In this document: positions 8,430-17,147 of the stretch, one piece after another
Layout: each line of letters begins with the position of its first letter
Numbering within the stretch: the stretch's first letter is position 1
Assembly: GCF_001463765.1 (NCBI RefSeq)
Contig: NZ_BBWK01000039.1
Location: 21,792-85,791, forward strand
Origin: Aureimonas sp. AU4
GTDB taxonomy: Bacteria > Pseudomonadota > Alphaproteobacteria > Rhizobiales > Rhizobiaceae
Direction: 5' to 3'
DNA length: 64,000 bases
Position numbers and translations under genes: made by a program
The notes under the pieces: model-generated
Seen by the model: only the letters and a program-made list of their open reading frames with translations
What the model was told of the DNA's origin: nothing
Database searches by the model: none

Positions 8430-9428
8430 TCAAGGGTTGCCCTTGCCGCCATGGGCGCCCACGACCGTGCCGGTCGAGAAGCTGGCGTCGTCGGCCGCCA
8501 GCGCGACGTAGAGCGAGGCGAGCTCCGCCGGCTGACCGGCGCGGCCGAGCGGCGTGTCCTGGCCGAACTCGCCCATGGTTCCCTCGATCTGGCCGCCCGC
8601 GACCTGGAGCGGTGTCCAGACCGGGCCGGGGGCGACCGCGTTGACGCGGATGCCGCGCTTGGCAAGCTGCTTGGCCATGCCCTTGGTGAGGTTGAGGATG
8701 GCGGCCTTGGTGGAGGCGTAGTCGATCAGCTCGATGCCGGGGTCGTAGGAGTTGACCGAGACGGTGTTGATGATCGAGGCGCCCGGCGGCAGGCTGGGAA
8801 TGGCCGCCTTCGAGAAGCGGAAGACGTGGAAGACGTTGGTCTCGTAGGTCCGCACGAACTGCTCGTCGGAAATCTCGAGGATGTCCTCCTTCGATTGCTG
8901 GTAGGCGGCGTTGTTGACGAGAAGGTCGAGCCCGCCGAGCGCTTCCACCGCCCGGCGCACGACCTCCTCGCAGGCCTCCAGCGTCCGGATGTCGGCGGGA
9001 AGGGCGACCGCGCGGCGGCCCGCATCCCGGATCAGCCGCACCACGTCCTGCGCGTCCGACTCCTCGTCGGGATGGTAGTTGATGGCGACGTCCGCCCCCT
9101 CGCGCGCGAAGGCGATCGCGGCCGCCCGGCCGATGCCGCTGTCGCCGCCCGTCACCAGCGCGCGGCGCCCGTTGAGCCGGCCCGAGCCGCGATAGCTGGT
9201 CTCGCCGCAGTCCGGCACGGGATTCATGCGCGACTGGAGGCCCGGCCAAGGCTGCTTCTGTTCGGGAAACGGCTCGCTCGTGTATTTCGTGCGCGGGTCG
9301 CTGAGGCGGCGGCCCTCTTCGGGGACTGCGGCCTCCATGGACTGGGCGCCGGCCGGCGAGGCCATCGCCGCCGCGCCGAGAACGGCTCCGCCGAGAATAC
9401 TACGTCGCGACAGGTTCTGTTCGCTCAT
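8430..9428 (-). CDS. Short-chain dehydrogenase/reductase with Tat signal
   Basis: This 332-residue oxidoreductase has an N-terminal twin-arginine signal (LSRRSILGG, residues 6-14, then a hydrophobic Ala-rich stretch) in front of a classical SDR domain. That domain has the NAD(P)-binding TGGDSGIG turn and the catalytic Tyr-x-x-x-Lys (DYASTKAAI). It resembles the YhdF/general-stress-protein-39 and YgfF-like group, in which a C-terminal SDR is preceded by a short proline-rich section (PFPEQKQPWPG). A Tat signal on an NAD(P)-dependent SDR is seen in relatives, but whether it is exported is unproven. Substrate unknown. Confidence 0.82.
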   Translation of the reverse strand: MSEQNLSRRSILGGAVLGAAAMASPAGAQSMEAAVPEEGRRLSDPRTKYTSEPFPEQKQPWPGLQSRMNPVPDCGETSYRGSGRLNGRRALVTGGDSGIGRAAAIAFAREGADVAINYHPDEESDAQDVVRLIRDAGRRAVALPADIRTLEACEEVVRRAVEALGGLDLLVNNAAYQQSKEDILEISDEQFVRTYETNVFHVFRFSKAAIPSLPPGASIINTVSVNSYDPGIELIDYASTKAAILNLTKGMAKQLAKRGIRVNAVAPGPVWTPLQVAGGQIEGTMGEFGQDTPLGRAGQPAELASLYVALAADDASFSTGTVVGAHGGKGNP

Positions 9429-9759
9429 GGTCGTGCTCCTCGTGATGCCGGATCGGCCGGGCACGCGGACGCACCGAGCCGCCCGCCTCGTCGAGAACGG
9501 GAAAGGAGGGGAGGGGCAATGGTTCCAGCGCGCCTCCAGCCAAAGCCGCTAGGCGCGACACGGAACCGCGTCCGGCAAAAGCGCTTACGCAAAATTCACG
9601 ATATTCTTGCTTGTACTGATGAAGACAACAAGCAGACCACCCTGCGCGGAAGGTTTATTGGCCGCGACTTCTAAAAGCCGGCAACGCGTCTCGCCGTCGT
9701 TTCGATGCATTAAGACGTCACGCGCATAGTATCGGCAGCTTCCTCCTTGCGAGTCGACG
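9429..9759. other. Intergenic region, divergent SDR and GGDEF-EAL genes
   Basis: This 331-base stretch holds no gene I can support. It separates two divergent genes and should carry both promoters. The part from 9590 to 9720 is clearly more AT-rich than its surroundings, consistent with a promoter region for the GGDEF-EAL gene. I could not assign exact -35 and -10 boxes. Confidence 0.5.
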
Positions 9760-11403
9760 ATGCCCACCTCCTTTGCCGCCAGCCCGTCGCAGGACGGGGC
9801 GTCGACGCCCCCGTTCGAGCGCATCCTCCAGGCGCTGGCGGACCCGGTGCTCTCGCTCGGGCCCGACGGCACGGTCCTTTATGCGAATGCGGCCGCCGAG
9901 ACGCTGTTCGGCGGCTGGGTGGTGGGCCTTGCCTTCCACGACCTCTTTCCCGCCTACCGTCACGAGCAGGACGCCGCGCGCGAGAACGGCCCGCGTACTC
10001 TCGTGACCCAGCAGGACCTCGCCTTTGAGGCGCGCTTCCTGCCGCTCGGCCCGGGCCAGATCGTGGTGACGCTGCGCGCGGCGGAGCCCGCCGCCGGTCC
10101 CGCCGCGGAAGCCGCCGAGATCGACGACCTGACGGGGCTCGCCAAGCGCCGCATCTTCCTCGCGCATCTGGCCGCCGCCCTGTCGCAGGACGCCGACGAC
10201 GCGCCCTTCGCGATCCATTGCCTCGACCTCGATCGTTTCAAGCTCGTCAACGACACGCTGGGCCATGCGATCGGCGACCTTCTCCTGCGCAAGGTCGCCG
10301 ACCGGATCGTGAGCGCTTGCGGCAAGGGAGACGTCGTGGCGCGCCTGGGCGGCGACGAGTTCGTGGTGCTGCAGCACGGCGCGCGCTCGCAGGCCGAGGC
10401 CGAGAAGCTGGCCGCGCGCTTCGTCGATCTCGTCGGGCGGACCTACGTTCTCAGCGGCCACACGGTGAACATCGGCGCCAGCGTCGGAACGGCGCTGCGC
10501 GGCGAGCTGACCCAGGCGCGCGACGTCCTGCGCAACGGCGACCTTGCGCTCTACGAGGCCAAGCGCGCCGGTCGCGGTCGCTTCCGCCTCTTCCAGCCGG
10601 GCATGGACACGCTCCTGCACGAGCGGCGCGAGATGGAGATCGACCTCCGTCGCGCGCTCGCGCTCAAGCAGTTCGAGCTGCACTACCAGCCGTTTATCGA
10701 TCTCGCGACCGACGAGGTGATCGGCTTCGAGGCGCTTCTGCGCTGGCGCCATCCCGTTCGCGGGAACGTGCCGCCGCTCGCCTTCATCCCGCTGGCCGAG
10801 GAGAACGGCCTGATCGTCAAGATCGGCGAATGGGTGCTGCGCACCGCCTGCCTGCAGGCCGCCTCCTGGCCGGGCGACCGGGTTGTCGCGGTCAACGTCT
10901 CGCCGCTCCAGTTCAAGGCCGACACGCTGCTCGAAACGGTGCGAGCCGCTCTGGAGCGCGCGAACCTGCCCGCTCGTCGCCTCGAGCTCGAGATCACCGA
11001 GGGCGCGCTTCTCGACAACACCGAAAACGTCCTGGCGACGCTGAATGCCCTGCGGGATCTCGGCGTCATGATCTCGATGGACGACTTCGGCACGGGCTAC
11101 TCGTCGTTGAGCTACCTGCAGAAGTTTCCCTTCAGCAAGATCAAGATCGACCGCTCCTTCGTAGCCGGCGCGAATGCCGACAGCGAGGCGATCCTGCGCG
11201 CCGTCGCCAGCCTTGGCACGAGCCTCGGCATGGCCATCACGGCGGAAGGCGTCGAGACCGCCGAGCAGCTCGCCCGCATCCGGGGCGAGCGCTGCACCCA
11301 TGTCCAGGGATACCTGACGGGCCGCCCCATGGCACCCGACCGGATCGCCGACTTCCTCGCCCGACCCGACGCCCACGCCCCGCTGGAGGACACCGCCGCA
11401 TGA
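9760..11403 (+). CDS. PAS-GGDEF-EAL cyclic-di-GMP turnover protein
   Basis: This 547-residue cytoplasmic signalling protein has three domains. A PAS domain comes first (about residues 15-115, with LADPVLSLGPDGTVLYANAA). A diguanylate cyclase domain has an intact GGDEF at 197-201. A phosphodiesterase domain has EAL at 324-326 and DDFGTGYSS near 441. The inhibitory I-site usually found before GGDEF (R-x-x-D) is absent: the matching positions read GKGD. Both catalytic motifs look usable, so net direction is uncertain. Its stop overlaps the start of a BLUF gene by ATGA, which suggests the photoreceptor controls this enzyme. Confidence 0.92.
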   Translation: MPTSFAASPSQDGASTPPFERILQALADPVLSLGPDGTVLYANAAAETLFGGWVVGLAFHDLFPAYRHEQDAARENGPRTLVTQQDLAFEARFLPLGPGQIVVTLRAAEPAAGPAAEAAEIDDLTGLAKRRIFLAHLAAALSQDADDAPFAIHCLDLDRFKLVNDTLGHAIGDLLLRKVADRIVSACGKGDVVARLGGDEFVVLQHGARSQAEAEKLAARFVDLVGRTYVLSGHTVNIGASVGTALRGELTQARDVLRNGDLALYEAKRAGRGRFRLFQPGMDTLLHERREMEIDLRRALALKQFELHYQPFIDLATDEVIGFEALLRWRHPVRGNVPPLAFIPLAEENGLIVKIGEWVLRTACLQAASWPGDRVVAVNVSPLQFKADTLLETVRAALERANLPARRLELEITEGALLDNTENVLATLNALRDLGVMISMDDFGTGYSSLSYLQKFPFSKIKIDRSFVAGANADSEAILRAVASLGTSLGMAITAEGVETAEQLARIRGERCTHVQGYLTGRPMAPDRIADFLARPDAHAPLEDTAA

Positions 11404-11843
11404 CCGCCGACCTGCATCGCCTCGTCTACTACAGCCGCAACCATGTCGAGGGCACCGATGCGACCCTCGACCGGGAGATTGGCGACATCCTCGCCAAGAG
11501 CCAGCACAACAACCGGCGCGACGGAATCACCGGCGCGCTCCTGTTCAACGCGGGCTGCTTCGCGCAGGTGCTGGAAGGGCCGCTCGGCGCGGTCGAGGCC
11601 GCGTTCGAGCGCATCCAGCAGGACGAGCGCCACGGCGACGTGTCGCTTCTGGCACTGGAGCGAATCGAGGCGCGCAGCTTTCCGAACTGGGCAATGGGCT
11701 TCGTCGGCGCCTCGCAACACGACGCCGGCCGGTTCGACGCGATCGGCTCCGCGAGCGGCTTCGATCCCGCGCGTCTCGATGGTGAAGCGATCCACAGCCT
11801 CCTGCGCGACCTCGCGGTCGAGGAAGAAGGGATACGGCATTGA
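11400..11843 (+). CDS. BLUF-domain blue-light photoreceptor
   Basis: This 147-residue protein has an N-terminal flavin-binding BLUF domain (residues 1-95) and a 50-residue tail. The key photocycle residues are present: Tyr10 in LVYYSR, Asn38 in HNNRRDGITG, Gln56 in FAQVLEG, and Trp in FPNWAMGF. The spacing of 18 residues between Asn and Gln equals that in AppA. It is translationally coupled to the PAS-GGDEF-EAL gene, and in BlrP1 and YcgF a BLUF domain is fused to an EAL domain. A split version of that light-to-c-di-GMP circuit is the natural inference. Confidence 0.9.
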   Translation: MTADLHRLVYYSRNHVEGTDATLDREIGDILAKSQHNNRRDGITGALLFNAGCFAQVLEGPLGAVEAAFERIQQDERHGDVSLLALERIEARSFPNWAMGFVGASQHDAGRFDAIGSASGFDPARLDGEAIHSLLRDLAVEEEGIRH

Positions 11844-12454
11844 AAGACAAGGCGCCGCCGCGCCAGGGCGGTGGCGATGTCCGTTCTGACCGAGAAACGG
11901 CTTCAAACCCCAATTCGAGTTAGGGGGCATGCACCCGCAATCACGGGATGTGCGGGAGGTTTCCTCCTGGGGTGGTGAGGCGGGACCATGGATCAGTCGG
12001 TGGGATCATTCCCCGGTGATCGATTGCGACGCCTGGAGATATATCGTCATGCGGACGCAGGACCTCTGGGTTCGAGCACCAAGAGCGCAAGGCGGCCGAG
12101 CACGATTGCGCCGATCGATCGTGAGGCGCGGCCGGCTTTTCGTTCTTTCGTGATGTGACGCGGGGAAAGGGCGAGGCATCCGCGCCGAAGCGGAATAGGG
12201 TGTTTCGCCATCCCGGAACATCCTCGAAACCCCGCGAGCGGGAAACCCCCTTCCGAGCGCAGGGTGGCTAGACCCGCAGCGCGAAGACGATCATCCCGCG
12301 TTTCGGACCCTCGCGCGGGAAGTTGGATACGTATATGTCTGCGTGCGACGCCTGACGTGCGAGCGGATCCATCCCGCCGTATGCTCGCGCCCATCTCACC
12401 AAACCCGATCTGGACGCGCATGCGTTCGGACCTTTCGAAAATCAGGACGATACG
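11844..12454. other. 611-base intergenic region with inverted repeats
   Basis: No gene could be supported here on either strand. Just after the BLUF gene there are inverted repeats: CCCGCA with TGCGGG near 11935-11960, and GGAGG-TTT-CCTCC near 11954-11968. Together they could act as a terminator or a structured leader, but no T-run follows. The end of the region (12330-12454) should contain the promoter of the next gene. Confidence 0.4.
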
Positions 12455-12814
12455 TTGAAGATAGACAAGGACTTCACCGACCGGCGTCAGGCGGCAAAGG
12501 ACGCCAAGGCTGCGCTGCTGGAGAAGATGAAGGCCAAGCAGAACGATCCCGCGCTTCTGGCTCGCCGGGCCGAACACGCCGCCGTCGTGGCGGCCCGCGA
12601 GGAGCGCGAGGCGGCCAAGCGCCGGCAGCGTGAAGAAGAGGAGGCACGCCGACAGGTCGAGCTGGAAGCCGAGCGGGCCGCCGCCGAGGAGAAGGCAGCC
12701 CAGTCCGCCGCTTCCGAGCAGGATCGACTGATCGCGAAGGCACTCGAAGATCAGGCCGCGCAGAAGGCCAAGCGCGACGCGCGCTACGCCGCACGCCAGA
12801 ACCGCAAATCCTGA
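12455..12814 (+). CDS. DUF6481-like charged coiled-coil protein
   Basis: This 119-residue, highly charged protein is almost entirely helical: an N-terminal FTDRRQAAKDAKAALLEKMKAK, a long Arg/Glu/Ala-rich coiled coil (residues 35-95), and a basic end KRDARYAARQNRK. The pattern matches alphaproteobacterial DUF6481 proteins as I recall them; the number should be confirmed by search. The start is a TTG with AGGAC a few bases upstream, since no in-frame ATG fits the conserved beginning. Function unknown; RNA or ribosome association would suit the composition but is speculative. Confidence 0.65.
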   Translation: MKIDKDFTDRRQAAKDAKAALLEKMKAKQNDPALLARRAEHAAVVAAREEREAAKRRQREEEEARRQVELEAERAAAEEKAAQSAASEQDRLIAKALEDQAAQKAKRDARYAARQNRKS

Positions 12815-13144
12815 TCGTCTCCGCAAGGAGGGATCGAGCCGCGTCGGCTCGGTGCGGGCGGAGGACGGGAATGCCCTCGAGCCTCGAGGTGCCTTTCCCG
12901 GCCCGCCCGGCGCGCCTTTTCAGGGCGAACCACCTCGACTGGTGCTAACCTTATGAAACCGGCCCGGACCGCTTGCGAACCTTCCGGTCCGGCTTCCGGC
13001 CGAGGGCAAACCCGATGCCCGGGAAGTGGTTCAACCCGCGCCAACCTCGTTGCTGATGGACGCGCATATCAAGCGCCGGCTCGTCGACCTCCCCGCGCGG
13101 CCCATTCTTTGTCGTGAACCAAGTCACGCCCCCAACCCGGAGCG
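12815..13144. other. Intergenic region with stem-loop after the DUF6481-like gene
   Basis: A stem pairing GAGCCG (12836-12841) with CGGCTC (12845-12850) lies 22 bases after the stop and may help end the transcript, though no T-run follows. The remaining bases include palindromic CTCGAG repeats near 12890 but no gene I can support. It leads into the degraded cupin remnant. Confidence 0.35.
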
Positions 13145-13430
13145 GTGCCGGCGTTGCATCGCCGCCATGCCCTCTGGGACGAGTTCGTCATGGTTCTCAC
13201 GGGCGAGGTCACGCTTGCCCATGACGGCGGCGAGACGATCCTGCTGCCGGGCATGTGCGCGGGGTTCCCCAACGGGTACAGCGCATCACCCGGTCAACCA
13301 TTCCGGCAACGTCACAAACTACCTCGAGGTCCGAAACCGGCAAGCCGGCGACAGCATCAGCTACCCCCGAAACGACCTCCTCGCCGTTCGATTCGATGCC
13401 GCGTGGCTGTTCACCCTCACGCAGGCGTAG
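13145..13430 (+). pseudogene. Frameshifted cupin-domain protein remnant
   Basis: Two adjacent frames together spell the core of a single-domain cupin. The first (13145 to about 13280) gives ALWDEFVMVLTGEVTLAHDGG and then ILLPGMCAGFPNG. The second, from about 13281, continues with HHPVNHSGNVTNYLEVRNR and then AVRFDAAW. Family members normally run straight from a G-F-P-x-G turn into N-G-H-H-x-x-N-x-S, so a frameshift near 13281 has split the gene. The N-terminal metal-site region is also poorly preserved. It marks the left edge of the accessory region. Confidence 0.65.
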
Positions 13431-13569
13431 GGCGACCGCTTTGAGATGGCATGTGTCGCCTTGCGAGCGTTCGGCTTTGGTCTATCCCGTTGAAAAACGC
13501 ATTATTGAGGCGGAGAGGGTCGGCGAGTTCTCGCGCTCGGCGGTGGTGGTGAAGCGGCTTGCTTCGTCC

Positions 13570-14875
13570 TTAGGCGAGTTTGGGTGCCGGTGCCGGGATC
13601 AGCTTGGCCGACTTCCAAAGGTTCCAAGCCGCGGCGAGATGGAACTCGTCGCGGCGCGACAACGCCTGCGTAGTCGCAGCCGATCGAGCTTCAGGATTCG
13701 TTTGAGGTGCGCAAACGGCATCTCGACCTTCGTGTGCTGCCGCTTCGAGGTTCGTCCCGGATCGCTCTTCATGATGTCGCGCGCGCCCTCTAAGATCGAT
13801 CGCGGTACCTTTCGGGCCGGTTGATGCGGGGTGCATTCGGCCTTCAGGTTGCAGGCGTCGCAATCGAACTTGGCTTCCCCGGTCAATCAGGGTGACCCCC
13901 TCGTTCACGAGGGTGCCCTTGGTCATCAGCATCCTGACCGCCGGACAAAAGTAGACGTCGCCCTGATGGCCATTGGTGAAAGCGTCGCGCTGGAAGGTGC
14001 CGTCCCGCCGCGCCGACTTGGCGAACACGCTGACGTGCGGCTCGTTGCCCTGATCATAAACTAGCCAGCCGAGCATGCCCGCGGAGCCTTAGCACGCGTC
14101 GGCGGCAAGACGCGCTGGTTAGAGGTCGAAGCACTCGCGTGTGCGCTCGATCATCCGCTTGGCCACAATGACCTCGGCCTAGCGGATCGCTGTGGTCGGT
14201 TCGACATCGACGATGATCTCGTTGTCCGGGTCGATCAGGTAGTTTGTCGCGTAGGCGAAATAGGCAAGGCCGCCATCAGCACCGGTCCAACGGGCGGCGG
14301 GATCAACAGGGGAGACGAACTTCGGCAGGACAGGCGCCGCGACGCCGAAGGCGGCGTCGTCGAGAACGGCCAGATACTCCTCAACCGTTCGGCTGGAACC
14401 GTTCGGCTGGGTTCCGATGGTGCCGACCAGTCCGCGGGCTCGACGCCCTTCTGCCGACTGGCGTCTGCCCGGATCAGACTACCGTCGACCGCAAAGCCTT
14501 CGCCACCAACCAACCCTTCCTCCATGCAGCGCGTCAGCACCGTCGCGAACAAGCAGCGAGGGAGATGGCTGTCGCGGAACCGACCGTGCCGGTTCTTTGG
14601 AAAGGTCGAGTGATTTGGCACGTCGCCGTCGAGCCTGAGCCGACAGAACCAACGATAGGTCAAATTCAGATGCACCTCGTCGCACAGACGCCGCTCCGAG
14701 CGTATGCCGAAGCAATAGCCTGCGATCAGCATGCGCAGGAGAGACTCTGGATCGATCGAGGACCTACCTGTCGTGCTGTAGAACGGCGCCAACTCACGCC
14801 GCATGCTTGACAAGTCAACGACAAGGTCGAGCGAAGGAAGAAGGTGGTTCGCTGACACGTGCCGCTCGATTGGTC
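13570..14875 (-). pseudogene. Decayed IS1182-like transposase
   Basis: Read on the minus strand in several frames, this stretch matches a DDE transposase of the IS1182 type. The N-terminal part shows HVSANHLLPSLD, then LLRMLIAGYCFGIRSERRL and YRWFCRLRLDGDVPNHSTF. The middle has in-frame stops around 14090-14235. The C-terminal part shows SARRDGTFQRDAF, DVYFCPAVRML and, in another frame, ARKVPRSILEGARD and LKRILKLDRLRLR. Several frameshifts and stops make it inactive. Its 5' end is cut off exactly at the left end of the IS3 element at 14876, so the start codon is lost. Confidence 0.8.
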
Positions 14876-14934
14876 TGCCCCCTGAAAAGTGGCCCTCCCT
14901 GAAGTAGGCTTTCGAGCCGATGGAGGATGCCCAG

Positions 14935-15213
14935 ATGGGACAGAAGAAGCACAAGCCGGAAGAGATCGTCGCCAAGCTTCGGCAGGTGGACGTGTTGCTC
15001 TCGCAGGGCCGCCCGGTGGCGGAGGCGATCCGCACGATCGGCGTGACGCCGTTCACCTACTACCGCTGGCGCAAGGAGTTCGGCGGTCTCAAGTTGGATC
15101 AGGTGAAGCGCTTGAAGGACCTCGAGAAAGAGAACGAGCGGTTGCGCAAGGCGGTCTCGGACCTGACGCTCGAGAAGTTGATTTTGAAGGAGGCCGCCTC
15201 GGGAAACTGGTGA
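14935..15213 (+). CDS. IS3-family transposase OrfA
   Basis: This 92-residue DNA-binding protein has an N-terminal helix-turn-helix (KPEEIVAKLRQVDVLLSQGR, then VAEAIRTIGVTPFTYYRWRKEF) and a C-terminal leucine-zipper-like helix (LKDLEKENERLRKAVSDLTL). An in-frame ATG at 14920 would add five residues. Its end overlaps OrfB in the -1 frame, as in IS3 elements where a programmed frameshift makes the OrfAB transposase. Confidence 0.9.
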   Translation: MGQKKHKPEEIVAKLRQVDVLLSQGRPVAEAIRTIGVTPFTYYRWRKEFGGLKLDQVKRLKDLEKENERLRKAVSDLTLEKLILKEAASGNW

Positions 15214-16103
15214 GCCCCGCCCGGCGTCGCCAATGCATCGAGCACGTCATGAAGGAGCATGGCGTGAAGGAGCGGCTGGCGTGCCGGGTTCTGGGGCAGC
15301 ACCGATCAACACAGCGCAAGGTGCCGAAGGGTCGAGCCGACGATGCGGCGTTGACGGCCGACATCATCGAGCTGGCAACCTGCTATGGTCGATATGGATA
15401 CCGCCGGATCACGGCCCTGCTGCGCGTTGCCGGATGGCTCGTCAACGTGAAGCGGGTCGAACGCATCTGGCGGCAGGAAGGGCTGAAGGTGCCGGCCAGG
15501 CAGCCCAAGCGCAGTCGGCTCTGGCTGAACGACGGCTCGTGCGTCCGGCTTCGGCCCGAGCGTTCCAACCATGTATGGTCCTACGACTTCGTGGAAGCGA
15601 GAACCCATGACGGCCGCAAGTTCCGCATGCTCAATGTGATCGACGAGTTCACGCGTGAGTGCCTGGCCATTCGCGTCGATCGGAAGCTAAGATCCTCGGA
15701 CGTCATCGACGTCTTGTCGGATCTGTTCATCGTGCGCGGCGTGCCGGGCCACATCCGCTCCGACAACGGTCCGGAGTTCGTGGCCAAGGCGGTGCGCGAA
15801 TGGATCACGGCGGTCGGCGCCAACACGGCCTTCATCGAGCCAGGCAGCCCTTGGGAGAACGGCTATTGCGAAAGCTTCAACTTGAAGCTTCGCGACGAAC
15901 TGCTCAATGGCGAGATCTTCTACAGCATTGCGGAGGCGCGCATCATGATCGAAGGCTGGCGTCAGCACTACAACACGAGGCGACCACACTCGAGCCTGGG
16001 CTACCGTCCGCCGGCACCTGCCGCCGCGCCATGGCCGGCGGCGCCACCCCAACCCGCTTCGCTGGCCACCTCAACTGTGGCCGCCAAGCCCACGATGCAT
16101 TAG
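15210..16103 (+). CDS. IS3-family transposase OrfB
   Basis: This is the catalytic part of the transposase, about 297 residues. It has an HTH_21 region (RACRVLGQHRSTQRK-like, then YGRYGYRRITALLR) and an rve integrase core with the DDE triad: Asp in WSYDFVEARTHDG, Asp in IRSDNGPEF and Glu in SPWENGYCESF. It ends with NTRRPHSSLGYRPP, typical of the family. Translation probably comes mainly by -1 frameshifting from OrfA; the GTG at 15210 overlapping the OrfA stop is an alternative start. The frame is intact, so the element may be active. Confidence 0.9.
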   Translation: MSPARRRQCIEHVMKEHGVKERLACRVLGQHRSTQRKVPKGRADDAALTADIIELATCYGRYGYRRITALLRVAGWLVNVKRVERIWRQEGLKVPARQPKRSRLWLNDGSCVRLRPERSNHVWSYDFVEARTHDGRKFRMLNVIDEFTRECLAIRVDRKLRSSDVIDVLSDLFIVRGVPGHIRSDNGPEFVAKAVREWITAVGANTAFIEPGSPWENGYCESFNLKLRDELLNGEIFYSIAEARIMIEGWRQHYNTRRPHSSLGYRPPAPAAAPWPAAPPQPASLATSTVAAKPTMH

Positions 16104-16131
16104 TTTTGAACCGGGCCACCTAACGGGGGCA

Positions 16132-16324
16132 GGCCAACGTACTCATAACCCTTGCCGCCGCCGTTCAAGAACCATGTTCGCGTTAGCTCAGGGGGTAGGC
16201 TGTCGAAGTCCTCGGCGTCCAGGGTGGCCCACGCGGTGCCTTTGGGGTCCAGAGGGACACGAACAACGGGCTGGCCGCGCTCGTCATGTTCTCGGATGAT
16301 GGGTGGTCTGCCTGTCGGCGTCAT
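16132..16324 (-). pseudogene. Phage-type small gene truncated by the IS3 element
   Basis: A minus-strand frame starts at 16324 with MTPTGRPPIIREHDERGQPV and continues with VRVPLDPKGTAWATLDAEDFD, then runs into the IS3 right end after YEYVGL. Intact relatives I recall, often beside prophage genes, carry on for another 40-60 residues, so the C-terminus has been lost. A strong GAGGAG ribosome site lies before the ATG. Function unknown; the beginning resembles N-termini of phage HNH/AP2-type proteins, a weak link. Confidence 0.6.
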
Positions 16325-16346
16325 GGGTCTCCTCTATGGGGATAGC

Positions 16347-16378
16347 AAAAGGGCTCCTCAGGAAGTGCCTGGGAGCCC
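16347..16378 (-). terminator. Rho-independent terminator
   Basis: On the minus strand GGGCTCCCAGG pairs with CCTGAGGAGCCC around a short loop and is followed at once by TTTTGC, the form of an intrinsic terminator. It sits 23 bases upstream of the truncated phage-type gene and would end a minus-strand transcript from further right. No minus-strand gene is now close upstream, which again suggests that part of an element has been lost. Confidence 0.6.
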
Positions 16379-16487
16379 GAAGTGATTGGGGTTGGTGAGA
16401 TGTCGGCGACTACAAACGCCGTTAATTCACAGGTGGACGGGATGGTGCCTCGGTATTTGCCTTAGGTCCCCCTAATAAATTAAGTTC

Positions 16488-17147
16488 ATGATTTCGCTGG
16501 GTTTTGTAAGGAAAACGGGAGAGTTTCTTGCAGACGCATTTACGCTGGACGACGTAGGTCGCCGTGCACACGCCTGTCGTCGGTCATCCGTTATGCTGCT
16601 GTTCGCCGCATACAGCGAGCGTCCTAACGGCGCCGTGGAGGAATTTCTGCGCGGCGTCAGTGATTACCATGCCCACTCTGGTCAACACACAGATGTTTAC
16701 TGCGTCGGATATTCGATAGATAGATACATCAAACCGGATAATTACGAAGGGAGAGAATTCAGGCTTCCAGCCTATTCTGAACCCTTGAGTACTTTTTATC
16801 CTGGGATATTCCATGAGGTCCGCTACGATCTACAGTCCCGCCTTCGTGGGTATTGGGAATATGATGGTGGGGTGCATGTTCTAGTATTTAGCACAACCGG
16901 GGATAGAGAGAACCCTGTTGATTGGGAATACTGCGCGGTAGTAACCTCTCGAAGGCATGTAGGCCGCATTTATGACGACGTTGAGCAAATGCTGCGCGAC
17001 ACTTTCAACCATGCAGAGCGTTGCGCCGAGGGGTTGAGCCCCAACGAACTCGGGCCGTACCTCAAGCGAAAGGAGATGCTAGCGGGTACACGCCGAGTCG
17101 CTTCGGCAATCGGCGGGGATATTTTGGGAGGTCTATTCGGCAAGTAA
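16488..17147 (+). CDS. Orphan protein of unknown function in lower-GC DNA
   Basis: I do not recognise this 219-residue protein. It is soluble with mixed alpha/beta character: VMLLFAAYSERPNG, then HTDVYCVGYSIDRYIKPDNY and GVHVLVFSTTGDRENP. The C-terminus (GTRRVASAIGGDILGGLFGK) is Gly-rich and could touch a membrane. The gene and its leader are far more AT-rich than the rest of the window, a sign of horizontal acquisition. No clear ribosome site lies before the ATG at 16488, so the start is uncertain. It sits between an IS element and a serine recombinase, the setting of accessory cargo such as defence genes, but nothing in the sequence proves that role. Confidence 0.55.
   Translation: MISLGFVRKTGEFLADAFTLDDVGRRAHACRRSSVMLLFAAYSERPNGAVEEFLRGVSDYHAHSGQHTDVYCVGYSIDRYIKPDNYEGREFRLPAYSEPLSTFYPGIFHEVRYDLQSRLRGYWEYDGGVHVLVFSTTGDRENPVDWEYCAVVTSRRHVGRIYDDVEQMLRDTFNHAERCAEGLSPNELGPYLKRKEMLAGTRRVASAIGGDILGGLFGK

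Larger units (their letters stand above)
14876..16131 (+). mobile_element. IS3-family insertion sequence, complete
   Basis: This 1256-base element has terminal inverted repeats: TGCCCCCTGAAAAGTGGCCC at the left end and, reversed, TGCCCCCGTTAGGTGGCCC at the right end. It encodes orfA and orfB in the overlapping -1 arrangement of IS3 elements. The flanks give no clear target duplication: GGTC is on the left and GGCC on the right. The genes on both sides are truncated at the element ends, which suggests an adjacent deletion or recombination after insertion. Confidence 0.88.

Noticed and set aside
11929..12221. Short frames in the 611-base gap after the BLUF gene
   Set aside because: Opposite-strand frames overlap with no ribosome site and no similarity pattern. 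The inverted repeats there are more likely to be transcript structure.
13438..13560. Possible small plus-strand gene after the cupin remnant
   Set aside because: The frame runs into the antisense side of the decayed transposase and shows no conserved pattern.
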